From Mycobacterium sp. IS-1264 (GTDB taxonomy: Bacteria; Actinomycetota; Actinomycetes; Mycobacteriales; Mycobacteriaceae): DNA of 64,000 nucleotides. The DNA lies in NCBI RefSeq assembly GCF_001954195.1, contig NZ_MBES01000053.1, positions 1 through 64,000 on the forward strand. Reading direction: 5' to 3'. Shown piece by piece: positions 1 to 10,734 of the stretch (position 1 is the stretch's first letter; every line of letters starts with the position of its first letter). Under the pieces are notes generated by a model that was not told the origin of the DNA, ran no database searches, and saw only the letters and a list, made by a program, of their open reading frames with translations. The translations under genes were made by a program, and so were the position numbers.

Positions 1-89
1 AACCCCCCCCCGCGCGGCCGGCCCCCCCCCCACCCCCCGCCTGTTGGGGGGCGGGGGGGCCCGCGCCCCCCCTGGGGGCCGGCGCGGAC
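1..89. other. Corrupted contig edge (G/C homopolymer run)
   Basis: The first ~90 bases are long runs of C and G that encode nothing sensible. From about position 90 the minus strand abruptly becomes a normal acyl-CoA dehydrogenase reading frame. The last part of the run (ccccctgggggccggcgcgg) looks like a homopolymer-distorted version of the expected coding sequence. I read this as low-quality sequence at a contig end, not biology. Confidence 0.8.
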
Positions 90-685
90 GCCACACCTCC
101 CGGCGCCAGAATCGGCAGCGCCAGACCCATGTCGCCGTAGGCCAGGGCCTCTGCCGCCAGCACGTTGGTGACGCTGGATCGGTGCGCGGCGATCCCCTCG
201 AAGTCCTCGGGAATGTTGATCGCGGTGATGCCCAACTCGGCGGCCTTGGCGATCAGATCCGGCGGGTAGGTCGCGGCCTCGTCTGCGTCGTGCGCCGCGG
301 GCCGCAGCACCTCTTCAGCGAAGTCCTCGAGGGTCTCGACGATCATCTTCTGCTCGTCGTCGGGCGTCAGGTCGTAGTAGTCCTTGCCGCTCGACTTGAG
401 CCGGGTCGGTCCACCGCGAAGGTTCTGGACCCGCTTGAACTGCCGGGTGGTGGCGCCGGCGGTGGAGAAGATCGTCTTGGTGCCGTAGCGCAGGGCCCGG
501 TTGAGCGGGTCGCGCAGATGGTATTTGTCCAGAAAATCCTGCCCGACGAGCGGGGTGAGCAGGGCCATGGCGATATCGATCCCGGTCCGCCGGTGCGGTT
601 GCAGCCCGACGCCGGTCTTGCGGCCGCGCCGCCGGAAGCGTGAACGCGTGGATTGCGACGATTGAGTCTTCTTTGAACCGGTCAT
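90..685 (-). CDS. fadE24: Acyl-CoA dehydrogenase, FadE24-like (5' part only)
   Basis: The minus-strand frame starts at ATG 685 (MTGSKKTQSS...) and gives about 198 residues before the corrupted contig edge. It has a basic N-terminus (RSRFRRRGRK), then the acyl-CoA dehydrogenase N-terminal helical domain, recognisable from DDEQKMIVETLEDFAEEVLR and ITAINIPEDFEG, and then LAYGDMGLALPILAPGG. The family is an FAD-dependent flavoenzyme that introduces the alpha-beta double bond in beta-oxidation. The C-terminal catalytic half is missing from the window. The neighbouring hisN, PPE and dos genes match the M. tuberculosis Rv3139 neighbourhood, which supports fadE24, although pflA (Rv3138) is not between it and hisN here. 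A 20-bp palindrome lies 40 bp upstream of the start. Confidence 0.75.
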
Positions 686-724
686 TTCGGCAGCCTCGGT
701 CGTTGGGGCGATGCGGATGACGCT

Positions 725-744
725 ATCTTACTCCGGAGTAAGAT
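725..744. promoter_or_regulatory. Perfect 20-bp palindrome, candidate TetR-type operator of fadE24
   Basis: ATCTTACTCCGGAGTAAGAT is its own reverse complement over all 20 bases. It lies in the 78-bp gap between the fadE24 start (685) and the hisN stop (764), about 40 bp upstream of the fadE24 ATG, where an operator would sit. Short perfect palindromes of this kind are typical of TetR-family repressors of fatty-acid genes. The regulator cannot be named from this window. Confidence 0.6.
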
Positions 745-763
745 GCGCGAGATGCCCTGTTAA

Positions 764-1567
764 CTAATTCACACCGCGTGCTTCCGGATGCGAGCCGATG
801 CGGGCCAGCACCTGGTCGTGCAGCAGCCCGTTGGTCGCGACGGCGCTGCCGCGGTGCGGACCCGCGCTGCCGTCCAAGCCGGTGAACGTTCCGCCCGCTT
901 CCCGGACGAGGATGTCGAGGGGTGCCAGGTCCCACACCGACACCTCCGGCTCGGCGGCGATATCGATGGCCCCCTCGGCGAGCAGGCAATACGACCAGAA
1001 GTCGCCGAAGGCGCGCACCCTCCACACCGCGTCGGTCAGCTCGACGAAGCGTTCGCGTAGACCGCGTTGCGCCCATCCCGACAGGCTGGCGAACGACAAA
1101 CTGGCCGAATTCAGCTGTGCCACAGAGGAAACCGAGATCTGCCGCGGCGGGGCTCCTTCGACAGCGACGAACGCTCCCCGGCCGCGGGCAGCCCACCACC
1201 GACGCTGCAGCGCGGGGGCGCTCACCACCCCGACCGAGGGCGCACCGTCCTCGAGCAACGCAATCAAACTGGCCCACACCGGCACTCCGCGCACGAAGTT
1301 CTTGGTGCCGTCGATCGGGTCGATGATCCATTGCCGCCCGGTGAACGATGTGGTGCCGCCGAACTCCTCGCCTACGACGCTGTCGTCCGGCCTTTCGCGC
1401 CCGAGCACCTCGCGCAGGTCGGCCTCGACCGCCCGATCGGCGTCGGTCACCGGAGTCAGATCCGGTTTGGTGTCGATGCGCAGGTCGAGTGCGCCGAACC
1501 GGGCACGAGTCAGCGTGTCCGCACGGTCGGCCAGCACGAGCGCCAGCGCCAGATCATCCCGGGCCAT
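764..1567 (-). CDS. hisN: Histidinol-phosphatase, inositol monophosphatase family
   Basis: 267 residues from ATG 1567. The protein shows the inositol-monophosphatase fold signatures: metal-binding GEE at residues 66-68, [14 protein letters not shown] at 81-94 with the catalytic Asp pair D83/D86, and the C-terminal [17 protein letters not shown] motif. The family hydrolyses phosphate monoesters using Mg2+. The M. tuberculosis counterpart Rv3137 has been characterised as the histidinol-phosphate phosphatase HisN of histidine biosynthesis, so that role is inferred from position and sequence. It is followed on the same strand by fadE24, but the 78-bp gap and the palindrome suggest separate control. 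Confidence 0.85.
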   Translation of the reverse strand: MARDDLALALVLADRADTLTRARFGALDLRIDTKPDLTPVTDADRAVEADLREVLGRERPDDSVVGEEFGGTTSFTGRQWIIDPIDGTKNFVRGVPVWASLIALLEDGAPSVGVVSAPALQRRWWAARGRGAFVAVEGAPPRQISVSSVAQLNSASLSFASLSGWAQRGLRERFVELTDAVWRVRAFGDFWSYCLLAEGAIDIAAEPEVSVWDLAPLDILVREAGGTFTGLDGSAGPHRGSAVATNGLLHDQVLARIGSHPEARGVN

Positions 1568-1625
1568 GCCAGCAGTCCTACCACGACTTTCAGAAAGGAC
1601 TCCCGGAAAGCCCTAACCTGGATGC

Positions 1626-1952
1626 GTGTGGGAATTCGGGTTGCTGCTCCTACTCGTGGCCGTCCTGGCGGTCTTCCTTGCGCAACGGTTCATCCCGCGT
1701 GGCCCGCGCGGTGAGCTGGCGAGCGGCACGCTGCTGGTGACCGGCGTCAGCCCGCGGCCGGACGTGAGCGGTGAGCAATACGTCACGATTGCGGGGGTGA
1801 TCAACGGGCCGACTCTCGATGAGTACTCCGTGTATCAACGCATGGCGGTCGATGTCGACGCGTGGCCGACGGTGGGCCAGCTGATGCCGGTGCTGTATTC
1901 CACCAAGAATCCCAATAATTGGAAGTTCGCGCCGCCGGAGCCTCCCGCGTAG
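1626..1952 (+). CDS. Small membrane protein (Rv3136A-like)
   Basis: 108 residues from GTG 1626 (MWEFGLLLLLVAVLAVFLAQ). One N-terminal membrane helix (about residues 2-20) is followed by a soluble domain with no motif I can assign (GTLLVTGVSPRPDVSGEQYV, then a tail ending PPEPPA). It is divergent from hisN and runs tail-to-tail into the PPE gene, with 7 bp between the stop codons. Position matches the small gene Rv3136A of M. tuberculosis. The function is unknown. Confidence 0.75.
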   Translation: MWEFGLLLLLVAVLAVFLAQRFIPRGPRGELASGTLLVTGVSPRPDVSGEQYVTIAGVINGPTLDEYSVYQRMAVDVDAWPTVGQLMPVLYSTKNPNNWKFAPPEPPA

Positions 1953-1959
1953 CCGGCCG

Positions 1960-3063
1960 TCATCCAGCCGCCGGCGGGCGCGCCATCACCGTGACCCGGG
2001 CGCCGTACCGGGGGACTACCATCGCGGCCCGCGAGACTCTCGGCATCCCGGGTACGCCCGGCATGCCGGACCCCGTCCCCTGGGGCGCCGGTAATCCGTT
2101 GCTCGACAACGCCATTGCGGGGATGGTCATCGTCGGTGCCACAACAGCGTTACCCGACGGCGCGGCCCAGCTTGACGGCACGGACATCGACCCGATGGTG
2201 CCGGCCCGGGCCAGCGTCGCGGTGACGTTCCCCAGGCCGCCTCCGAGGCTCGAGGCGCCGCTGAGCGACGGCGCCACCTGAGCCGTTGTCGCCCCGACGA
2301 CAGGCAAAATCCCCAAGTCCTTCTCGGCCCCGATAATCCCGGCAACGAATCCCCCGAAACTGGTGGGCGCTTTCAGCGCGGTGCCGGTCGCCATGATGGC
2401 GTCGAAGAGTGCGAAATCGGCGGGGGTGCCCGAAGCGGTGCTGGGTACCGTCGAAACCGCCTGTGCGGCTGGGATTGTGGACGCGGCGCCAGCGTTGGCT
2501 TGTGCGACCGCGGCATTTTGCGCGGCCATCCCGTCGGGGTTGGTGGCCCGCTTCGGAGACGAGAACGGCGTCAACCGCGTTGCCGCCACCGAGCTGGTTG
2601 CGTAGCCGGACATCGCAGTGACGTCCTGGGCCCAGTACTCGGCATACTCCGCCTCGGTGGCCGCGATCGCCGCGGTGTTCTGGCCGAAGAAGTTCGTCGC
2701 TATCAGCAGAGCCAGCCGAATCCTGTTGGCCGCGACCGCCACCGGAGGCACCGTCATCGCGAACGCCAGTTCGTAGGCCGCCGCGGCTGCCCGAGCCTGG
2801 ATGGCGGTCTGCTCTGTCTGCTCTGCGGCCGCGTGCAACCACCCCAGATAGGGGGTGGCGGCTGCCGCCATTGCCTCCGAAGCCGGCCCGCGCCAGTGCA
2901 AGCTGGTCAGGGCCCAGAGCACCGATTCGCAGACCCCGGCCGCGATGCCCAACTCGGCCGAGAGCGATTCCCAGCTTTCCGCGGCAGCCAGCAGCGGGCC
3001 CGACCCCGGGCCGGCATACATCCGGGCGGAGTTGACCTCCGGTGGCAAGAAGGCGAAATCCAT
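1960..3063 (-). CDS. PPE family protein, PPE-SVP subgroup (downstream copy)
   Basis: 367 residues from ATG 3063. It opens MDFAFLPPEVNSARMYAGPG, carrying the PPE motif, followed by the helical PPE domain with the WRG turn (HWRGPASEAMAAAA). The C-terminal part carries the SVP signature (SMSVPSSWAAP) that defines the PPE-SVP subgroup. It ends RPPAAG, like its neighbour. PPE proteins are exported by ESX type VII systems; no PE partner is encoded here. With the upstream copy it corresponds to the PPE50/PPE51 site (Rv3135-Rv3136) beside dosR in M. tuberculosis. PPE51 there has been linked to outer-membrane nutrient uptake, but which copy is the orthologue cannot be decided by eye. Confidence 0.9.
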   Translation of the reverse strand: MDFAFLPPEVNSARMYAGPGSGPLLAAAESWESLSAELGIAAGVCESVLWALTSLHWRGPASEAMAAAATPYLGWLHAAAEQTEQTAIQARAAAAAYELAFAMTVPPVAVAANRIRLALLIATNFFGQNTAAIAATEAEYAEYWAQDVTAMSGYATSSVAATRLTPFSSPKRATNPDGMAAQNAAVAQANAGAASTIPAAQAVSTVPSTASGTPADFALFDAIMATGTALKAPTSFGGFVAGIIGAEKDLGILPVVGATTAQVAPSLSGASSLGGGLGNVTATLARAGTIGSMSVPSSWAAPSGNAVVAPTMTIPAMALSSNGLPAPQGTGSGMPGVPGMPRVSRAAMVVPRYGARVTVMARPPAAG

Positions 3064-3164
3064 TGTGTCACATATCGATAGAGGGTGGCCGTGGTCAACC
3101 GTGCGCAGCGGCGGCGCCGGCGCGCGGAAACGCGCGACAGCGACAGCGGTTGGTCAGGCGACCG

Positions 3165-4313
3165 TCACCCGGCCGCCGGCGGGCGCGGCATCACCGTGAG
3201 CCGGACACCGTATCGGGGCGGAGCACCCACGCCGGCGCCCCGGGAGACGTTCCCCGCCGGCATCCCTGGGTAGCCCGGGTAACCCGACGCGACCGCCTCC
3301 TCGGTTCCCGGAATCGTGGTGAAGCCGGCGGGTTCCAACCGCGCGATCTGACCGGTCGACGGCGCCGCCCAGCTCGCCGGGACGGACATCGGCCCGATCG
3401 TCCCACCGCGGGCGAGCGTGGCCGTGACGTTGCCCAGCCCCGCACCACCGCCCAGTTGGGGCGACGCCGTCAGCGTTGGGGCGAGCGCGGCCGGAGCCGC
3501 CGCGACCTTGGGCAAAATGCCCAGGTTGTTCTCGGCCCCGATGACACCGGAGGCGAACGCTTCCATGTTGTACGGGGCCGTTAGCGCGAGATTCGTCGCC
3601 TGAATGGCATCGAGGATCCGGAATGCGGTCGAGTCGGACGCCGCCGCAGCGGGCGCGGCCGCGGCGGGCGCGGCCGCGGCGGCCGGCTGGACAGCGGCCC
3701 CAGAAACCGCCTGCGCGGCCGACCGGGTGGCGGTGGCGCTGGCGTTAGCCTGGTTGACCGCGGCGCCCTGAGCGGCCACCCCGGACTCGGTGGTGGCCCG
3801 GTTCGGGGAAAAGAACCGAGGCAACCCCGTCGTCGCCGCTGTCGAGGAGGCGGAGTACCCGGACATCGCGGCGGCGTCCTGAGCCCAGTAGTCGGCGTAC
3901 TGCGCCTCGGTGGCCGCGATCGCCGCGGTGTTCTGGCCCAGCACGTTCGTCGCGATCAGCGAGGACAGTTGTGTCCGGTTGGCGGTGACCGCCGGTGGGG
4001 GGATCGTCATCGCGTAGGCCTGCTCATAAGCGGCCGCAGCCGTCCTGGTCTGCATGGCCGTCTGCTTTGTCTGTTCGGCGGTCGTTTGCAGCCAAGCTAC
4101 GTAGCGGGCGGCCGTGGCCGCCATCGCCTCGGATGCGGTCCCGCGCCACTGCAAGTCCAGGCCGGAAAGCACCGACTCATAGGACTCGGCTGTGTTGCTC
4201 AACTCGGCGGACAGGGCGTCCCAGCTACCCGCGGCGGCCAACAGCGAGACGGCCCCGGGTCCGGCATACATCCGGGCCGAATTGACTTCCGGCGGCAAAA
4301 ATGCGAAATCCAT
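3165..4313 (-). CDS. PPE family protein, PPE-SVP subgroup (PPE51-like)
   Basis: 382 residues from ATG 4313, opening MDFAFLPPEVNSARMYAGPG exactly as the next gene does. The WRG turn (QWRGTASEAMAATA) and the SVP signature (SMSVPASWAAP) are present. An alanine/proline stretch (AAAAPAAAAPAAAAS) in the linker is absent from the neighbour and accounts for part of its extra length. Length is close to PPE51 of M. tuberculosis (380 aa). The two genes are in tandem with about 100 bp between them and look like a local duplication. ESX-dependent export to the cell surface is expected from family knowledge. Confidence 0.9.
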   Translation of the reverse strand: MDFAFLPPEVNSARMYAGPGAVSLLAAAGSWDALSAELSNTAESYESVLSGLDLQWRGTASEAMAATAARYVAWLQTTAEQTKQTAMQTRTAAAAYEQAYAMTIPPPAVTANRTQLSSLIATNVLGQNTAAIAATEAQYADYWAQDAAAMSGYSASSTAATTGLPRFFSPNRATTESGVAAQGAAVNQANASATATRSAAQAVSGAAVQPAAAAAPAAAAPAAAASDSTAFRILDAIQATNLALTAPYNMEAFASGVIGAENNLGILPKVAAAPAALAPTLTASPQLGGGAGLGNVTATLARGGTIGPMSVPASWAAPSTGQIARLEPAGFTTIPGTEEAVASGYPGYPGMPAGNVSRGAGVGAPPRYGVRLTVMPRPPAAG

Positions 4314-4694
4314 TGTGTCGCATCTCCTTCATGAATTGCTTTGCGGTGAGGTTCATAGGCGTCGACAACGCGACCACCGCCCCGGGGGCGGTGGTTTAGG
4401 GAAGTGGGTTGGCCGCTACGGTCGCGGCCGGCGTCGTCAAAAAAGAGTTGGCGGGGCGTTCGCACAGGGCATTTCTGCAGCCTTCAGCTATGTATCGTCT
4501 TGAGCCCGAGAGGCCAGTATCGCGTTTTGGGCCTGGTAACGGAGCAAGTCTGCGAAATTTCCGGCGACAGTTCCCTCGTCGCCCGAAAGGGACCAATGGC
4601 ACTCGGTTGGTGACCATCGCCTCTGCGGGAACGGCATGCCCGGCCCATAACGTACGGGTTAGCAACGATGGTCACTCCCGCAAAGGAGACTCCG
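4314..4694. other. Intergenic control region between PPE and the universal stress gene
   Basis: 381 bp separating divergent genes. It should hold the PPE promoter on the left and the hypoxia-responsive promoter of the stress protein-dosR-dosS operon on the right. A candidate DosR box is at 4586-4605. An AAAGGAG ribosome site at 4682-4688 fixes the start at 4695. I see no convincing gene here. Confidence 0.6.
4586..4605 (+). promoter_or_regulatory. Candidate DosR box upstream of the dos operon
   Basis: AAAGGGACCAATGGCACTCG keeps the GGGAC half-site of the 20-bp DosR consensus (TTSGGGACTWWAGTCCCSAA) and part of the second half (GGC). It lies 90 bp upstream of the stress-protein start. In M. 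tuberculosis this operon is autoregulated by DosR from boxes in the same place. The second half-site is imperfect. Confidence 0.45.
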
Positions 4695-5501
4695 ATGAGC
4701 GACATCTACCCAGCTCCGTCGGTCGTCGTCGGCATCGATGGATCAAGGGCGGCAACCCACGCCGCCCTGTGGGCCGTCGACGAGGCGGTCGCCCGGGACA
4801 TCCCGCTGCGACTGGTGTACGTCGTCGATCCGCTGTGCACCCCCGCGGCCGGCTCACAGGACGACCCGCAAAGCGTCGCCCGCGCCGCGCTCTACGCCGC
4901 CTACCGGGCAGTCGACGCCACGGACAAACCGGTCAAGATCGAAACCGAGATCCTGTGGGGGCGGCCACTGGCCAAGCTGATGGCCGAGTCGAGGTCGGCG
5001 GCATTGGTCTGTGTCGGGTCGATCGGGCTCAACCACGCGCGCCGCATCGGCGGCACCGTCGCCGCGGCCTTGGCCGAATCGGCGTTGTGTCCGGTTGCGG
5101 TGGTGCACCGCTCGCCGGGCGGTCCGGCAAGCCCCGAGGTCAACGAGGTCGTCGTGCAGGTGGACAATGGTTCGGTGCTGAGACACGCGTTCGACGAGGC
5201 GAGGTTGCGCGGAGTTCCGCTGCGGGCACTGGCCGCACACGTCGCCGAGACCCCCGATGACGTCGGCGACGGAAACCGTTTAGCGCAAGCGCAACTGGAT
5301 CGCCGGCTGGCCCGCTGGACGCCGCGCTACCCCGACGTGCCGGTCGAATCCACGGTCATCCGCGGAGGTGTCGGCGAATACCTCGGGGCCAACGCGGACA
5401 CCGGGCAGCTCTTCGTCACCGATATGCACGCCGCCAATGACGTGTGCGGGGCGTACAACGTGGGATGCTCGATACTCACGGTGCGGTGCGGCAACTTGTA
5501 G
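4695..5501 (+). CDS. Universal stress protein, tandem USP domains (Rv3134c-like)
   Basis: 268 residues from ATG 4695 (MSDIYPAPSVVVGIDGSRAA). An in-frame ATG at 4668 exists, but AAAGGAG at 4682-4688 lies six bases before 4695, and the resulting length equals Rv3134c of M. tuberculosis. There are two USP domains. The first runs about 8-150 (VVVGIDGS, ALVCVGSIGLNHARR). The second is shorter and more diverged, about 155-268 (EVVVQVDNGSVLRHAFDEA). The gene stands 24 bp before dosR in the same direction and is very likely co-transcribed with dosR-dosS. Its exact role is unknown, although the family is strongly DosR-induced in dormancy. Confidence 0.92.
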   Translation: MSDIYPAPSVVVGIDGSRAATHAALWAVDEAVARDIPLRLVYVVDPLCTPAAGSQDDPQSVARAALYAAYRAVDATDKPVKIETEILWGRPLAKLMAESRSAALVCVGSIGLNHARRIGGTVAAALAESALCPVAVVHRSPGGPASPEVNEVVVQVDNGSVLRHAFDEARLRGVPLRALAAHVAETPDDVGDGNRLAQAQLDRRLARWTPRYPDVPVESTVIRGGVGEYLGANADTGQLFVTDMHAANDVCGAYNVGCSILTVRCGNL

Positions 5502-5525
5502 GCAGCGGATGTCGGGAGTGGCGCC

Positions 5526-8838
<3,313 letters not shown>

Positions 8839-8942
8839 GTCTGCCTCTCCGGTCCGACAAACCTTGCTGTCGAGAAGTGTGGTCATGCTTTCCAGGATCG
8901 CGCGACGACGCCGTCGCCAGCAGAGCAGGAAGCCACCGGCAT

Positions 8943-8962
8943 CGGGGGACCTTTGGCCCTGA
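8943..8962 (-). promoter_or_regulatory. Strong candidate DosR box
   Basis: The plus strand reads CGGGGGACCTTTGGCCCTGA. GGGAC-CTTT-GGCCCT matches the DosR consensus in both half-sites and resembles the hspX box. It is 105 bp before the start of the Rv3131-like gene and 24 bp after the stop of the oxidase-like gene, so it most likely drives the former. Confidence 0.65.
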
Positions 8963-8985
8963 ACACTTTGATCGCGCGGTGACCG

Positions 8986-9414
8986 TCAGGAAGGACCCGC
9001 GGCGGGGTCTGGCTCTGGTCCGAACCTGAAGTGGCGGCCGGTGATTTCGGACGGGGTCACGCGGACGTAGTGAACCTTGGGTATCGCGGTCCACGGCAGG
9101 AGCTGGGCCCGCTCGGCTTCCTCGATCTCGGCGTCGGTGCGTAGCACCTTGGCGCGGCCACGGACGATCACGCTCCAGCCTTCGGCGACGTTGTGGTCGT
9201 CGGCCTCGAACAGCACGACGCTGTTGGCTACGGCGGAAAACAGTTTGGTGCCCTCGGAAGTCCGAAACAGCACGGTCCGGCCCTGCGCGACGAAGTTGAC
9301 CGGGAAGATCTCCGGCTCACCGGCAAAGCTGGTTACCAACCTGCCCAGCGCGACGCCGCCCAACCGGCGCCAACTCTCGTCCTCCGACAGGATGGTGACT
9401 GGCTCATCGGTCAT
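8986..9414 (-). CDS. Pyridoxamine 5'-phosphate oxidase-like flavin-binding protein (Rv3129-like)
   Basis: 142 residues from ATG 9414 (MTDEPVTILSEDESWRRLGG); GGAAAGG lies eight bases upstream, so I prefer it to ATG 9435. The split beta-barrel family is shown by GRLVTSFAGEPEIFPVNFV, TVLFRTSEGTKLFSAV and the basic WSVIVRGRAKVL strand. Such proteins bind FMN, F420 or heme; which one cannot be read from sequence alone. It lies between two Dos-type nitroreductase-fold genes on the same strand, 22 bp after the upstream one, so it is probably in one transcript with it. Confidence 0.8.
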   Translation of the reverse strand: MTDEPVTILSEDESWRRLGGVALGRLVTSFAGEPEIFPVNFVAQGRTVLFRTSEGTKLFSAVANSVVLFEADDHNVAEGWSVIVRGRAKVLRTDAEIEEAERAQLLPWTAIPKVHYVRVTPSEITGRHFRFGPEPDPAAGPS

Positions 9415-9436
9415 GGTTCCAACCTTTCCCTGCACA

Positions 9437-10429
9437 TCACCACCATTTCAAGCCGCCGCGTGGTTCCTCGCGAAACTCGAGGACGTCGTCCAACGGCCGC
9501 CGCGGTGTCGGTGCGGGAAGCGCCTCCAGGGGCGGCGCGATCCCGGCGCGGACCAGCACCTGCGGTTCGCCGTGGCCGACCAGGTTGCGGACGACGTCGC
9601 GGCTCTCCTCCGATTCGATCAGATGAGTCAACGTGCAGGTCGCCATCCCGGCCACGGTGCATTCCAGTAGGACGGTCGACAGCGCTTCGCCGCACTCCAA
9701 CACCTCGGCCCGCGTGTCCTCAGCCGTCGACAGCACAAGGATTTTCGACCAGTCCGCGCCGATCTCCGGGCGCCGATCCTGGTGGCTTCGAACCGGGAAG
9801 TCGCGGGCCACGTCGACTCGGTGGCGCTCGACGTCCGATGCCAGCGCGCTCGGCGGCACGCCCTCCGCCAACGCGAATGGCGAAGTCCACCACTGCAGCT
9901 CGAGCTGATACGACGAATCCTCGCGCCGGAGCGATTCGCTGAGCTGCGTGGCCTCCGCCAGGAGCGGGCGCTGATTATCGGTCAGGATGTCAAGCGTCGC
10001 AACGCTTTCGCTCAACACGCTTCGCAGCTCGGGTTCGAACGCATCCCAGTAGGTGGGCATGCCGAAGGCGAGCCGATCGGTCCGACGTTGCAGGATCGCC
10101 CGCGCGCGCTGTCGCTGCGACTCGGTGATGTGATCCGTGAGGCTGAATTCGATCGAGGCCAAGTGTGAGGGATCGGTCGGGTCGGGCAGCCGAGTAATGC
10201 TCGGCAGCCAACCGGCCGCGGTAATGGCCACGCGAAAGTGGTCGAGTGCGGCGCCGCAACTCAAGATCGCTTCCCGGCCGGATCGGTCGGCGGCGGGCAC
10301 CGTCCGGTGCCGGTCGACGAACAGATGGACGACATCGCCTCGCGCCACCCACCGCCAGGGCTGGCTGTTGTGAACGGAAGGAGCGCGGCAGGCCAGCAGG
10401 ACCGCCGTCTTGAGCGCCTCGACTTCCAC
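9437..10429 (-). CDS. Nitroreductase-fold protein, Dos regulon type (second copy)
   Basis: 330 residues from GTG 10429 (MEVEALKTAVLLACRAPSVHNSQPWRWVARG). It is a paralogue of the gene at 7846-8838: both share the APSxHNxQPWRW motif, the SCGAALDH segment and an RRTDR motif. M. tuberculosis also has several such proteins in its Dos regulon (Rv3127, Rv3131). It ends 22 bp before the oxidase-like gene and is preceded by a candidate DosR box at 10464-10483. Confidence 0.85.
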   Translation of the reverse strand: MEVEALKTAVLLACRAPSVHNSQPWRWVARGDVVHLFVDRHRTVPAADRSGREAILSCGAALDHFRVAITAAGWLPSITRLPDPTDPSHLASIEFSLTDHITESQRQRARAILQRRTDRLAFGMPTYWDAFEPELRSVLSESVATLDILTDNQRPLLAEATQLSESLRREDSSYQLELQWWTSPFALAEGVPPSALASDVERHRVDVARDFPVRSHQDRRPEIGADWSKILVLSTAEDTRAEVLECGEALSTVLLECTVAGMATCTLTHLIESEESRDVVRNLVGHGEPQVLVRAGIAPPLEALPAPTPRRPLDDVLEFREEPRGGLKWW

Positions 10430-10463
10430 ACCGCAGACGCTATGGCGAGCGGGCGCGGGCCCC

Positions 10464-10483
10464 TAGGGGCCTTCGTCCCTTAT
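10464..10483. promoter_or_regulatory. Candidate DosR box between divergent genes
   Basis: The plus strand reads TAGGGGCCTTCGTCCCTTAT; the minus strand contains GGGACGAAGGCCCC, close to the DosR core. It sits about 35 bp upstream of the minus-strand nitroreductase-fold gene (10429) and about 40 bp upstream of the plus-strand small membrane gene (10521), so one box could serve both directions. Confidence 0.6.
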
Positions 10484-10520
10484 CAACCCGCAGAAGGCAC
10501 TTGTCTGGCATCCTGAGGGC

Positions 10521-10724
10521 ATGGCACGCGGAGAAATCGATCCGATCCGGGCAAAGAGCGCTCTGGCGGTGATCAGGCAGAACCCCGGAATAGCGCTCTT
10601 CGCGGTCTCACCGGCACTCGTGGCGCTGGCCGTCGTCTGGTGGCTCGCCGGCGCCGGCTGGGCCATCGCCGCCGCCATCCTGCTGCTGATCGCTGGAACC
10701 GCCGTCGTCGTCTTGAAACGCTGA
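10521..10724 (+). CDS. Small membrane protein, two helices
   Basis: 67 residues from ATG 10521. A charged N-terminus (MARGEIDPIRAKSALAVIRQ) precedes two hydrophobic helices, about 22-42 (GIALFAVSPALVALAVVWWL) and 45-64. It ends LKR. I do not recognise a family. It is 10 bp upstream of agpS in the same direction, so the two are probably co-transcribed, and the shared upstream region holds a candidate DosR box. Confidence 0.65.
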   Translation: MARGEIDPIRAKSALAVIRQNPGIALFAVSPALVALAVVWWLAGAGWAIAAAILLLIAGTAVVVLKR

Positions 10725-10734
10725 CGCCGCCAGC

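Noticed and set aside
4626..4646. Second DosR box in the dos promoter (GGGAACGGCATGCCC)
   Set aside because: The half-site reads GGGAA, not GGGAC, and the spacing is one base off the consensus.
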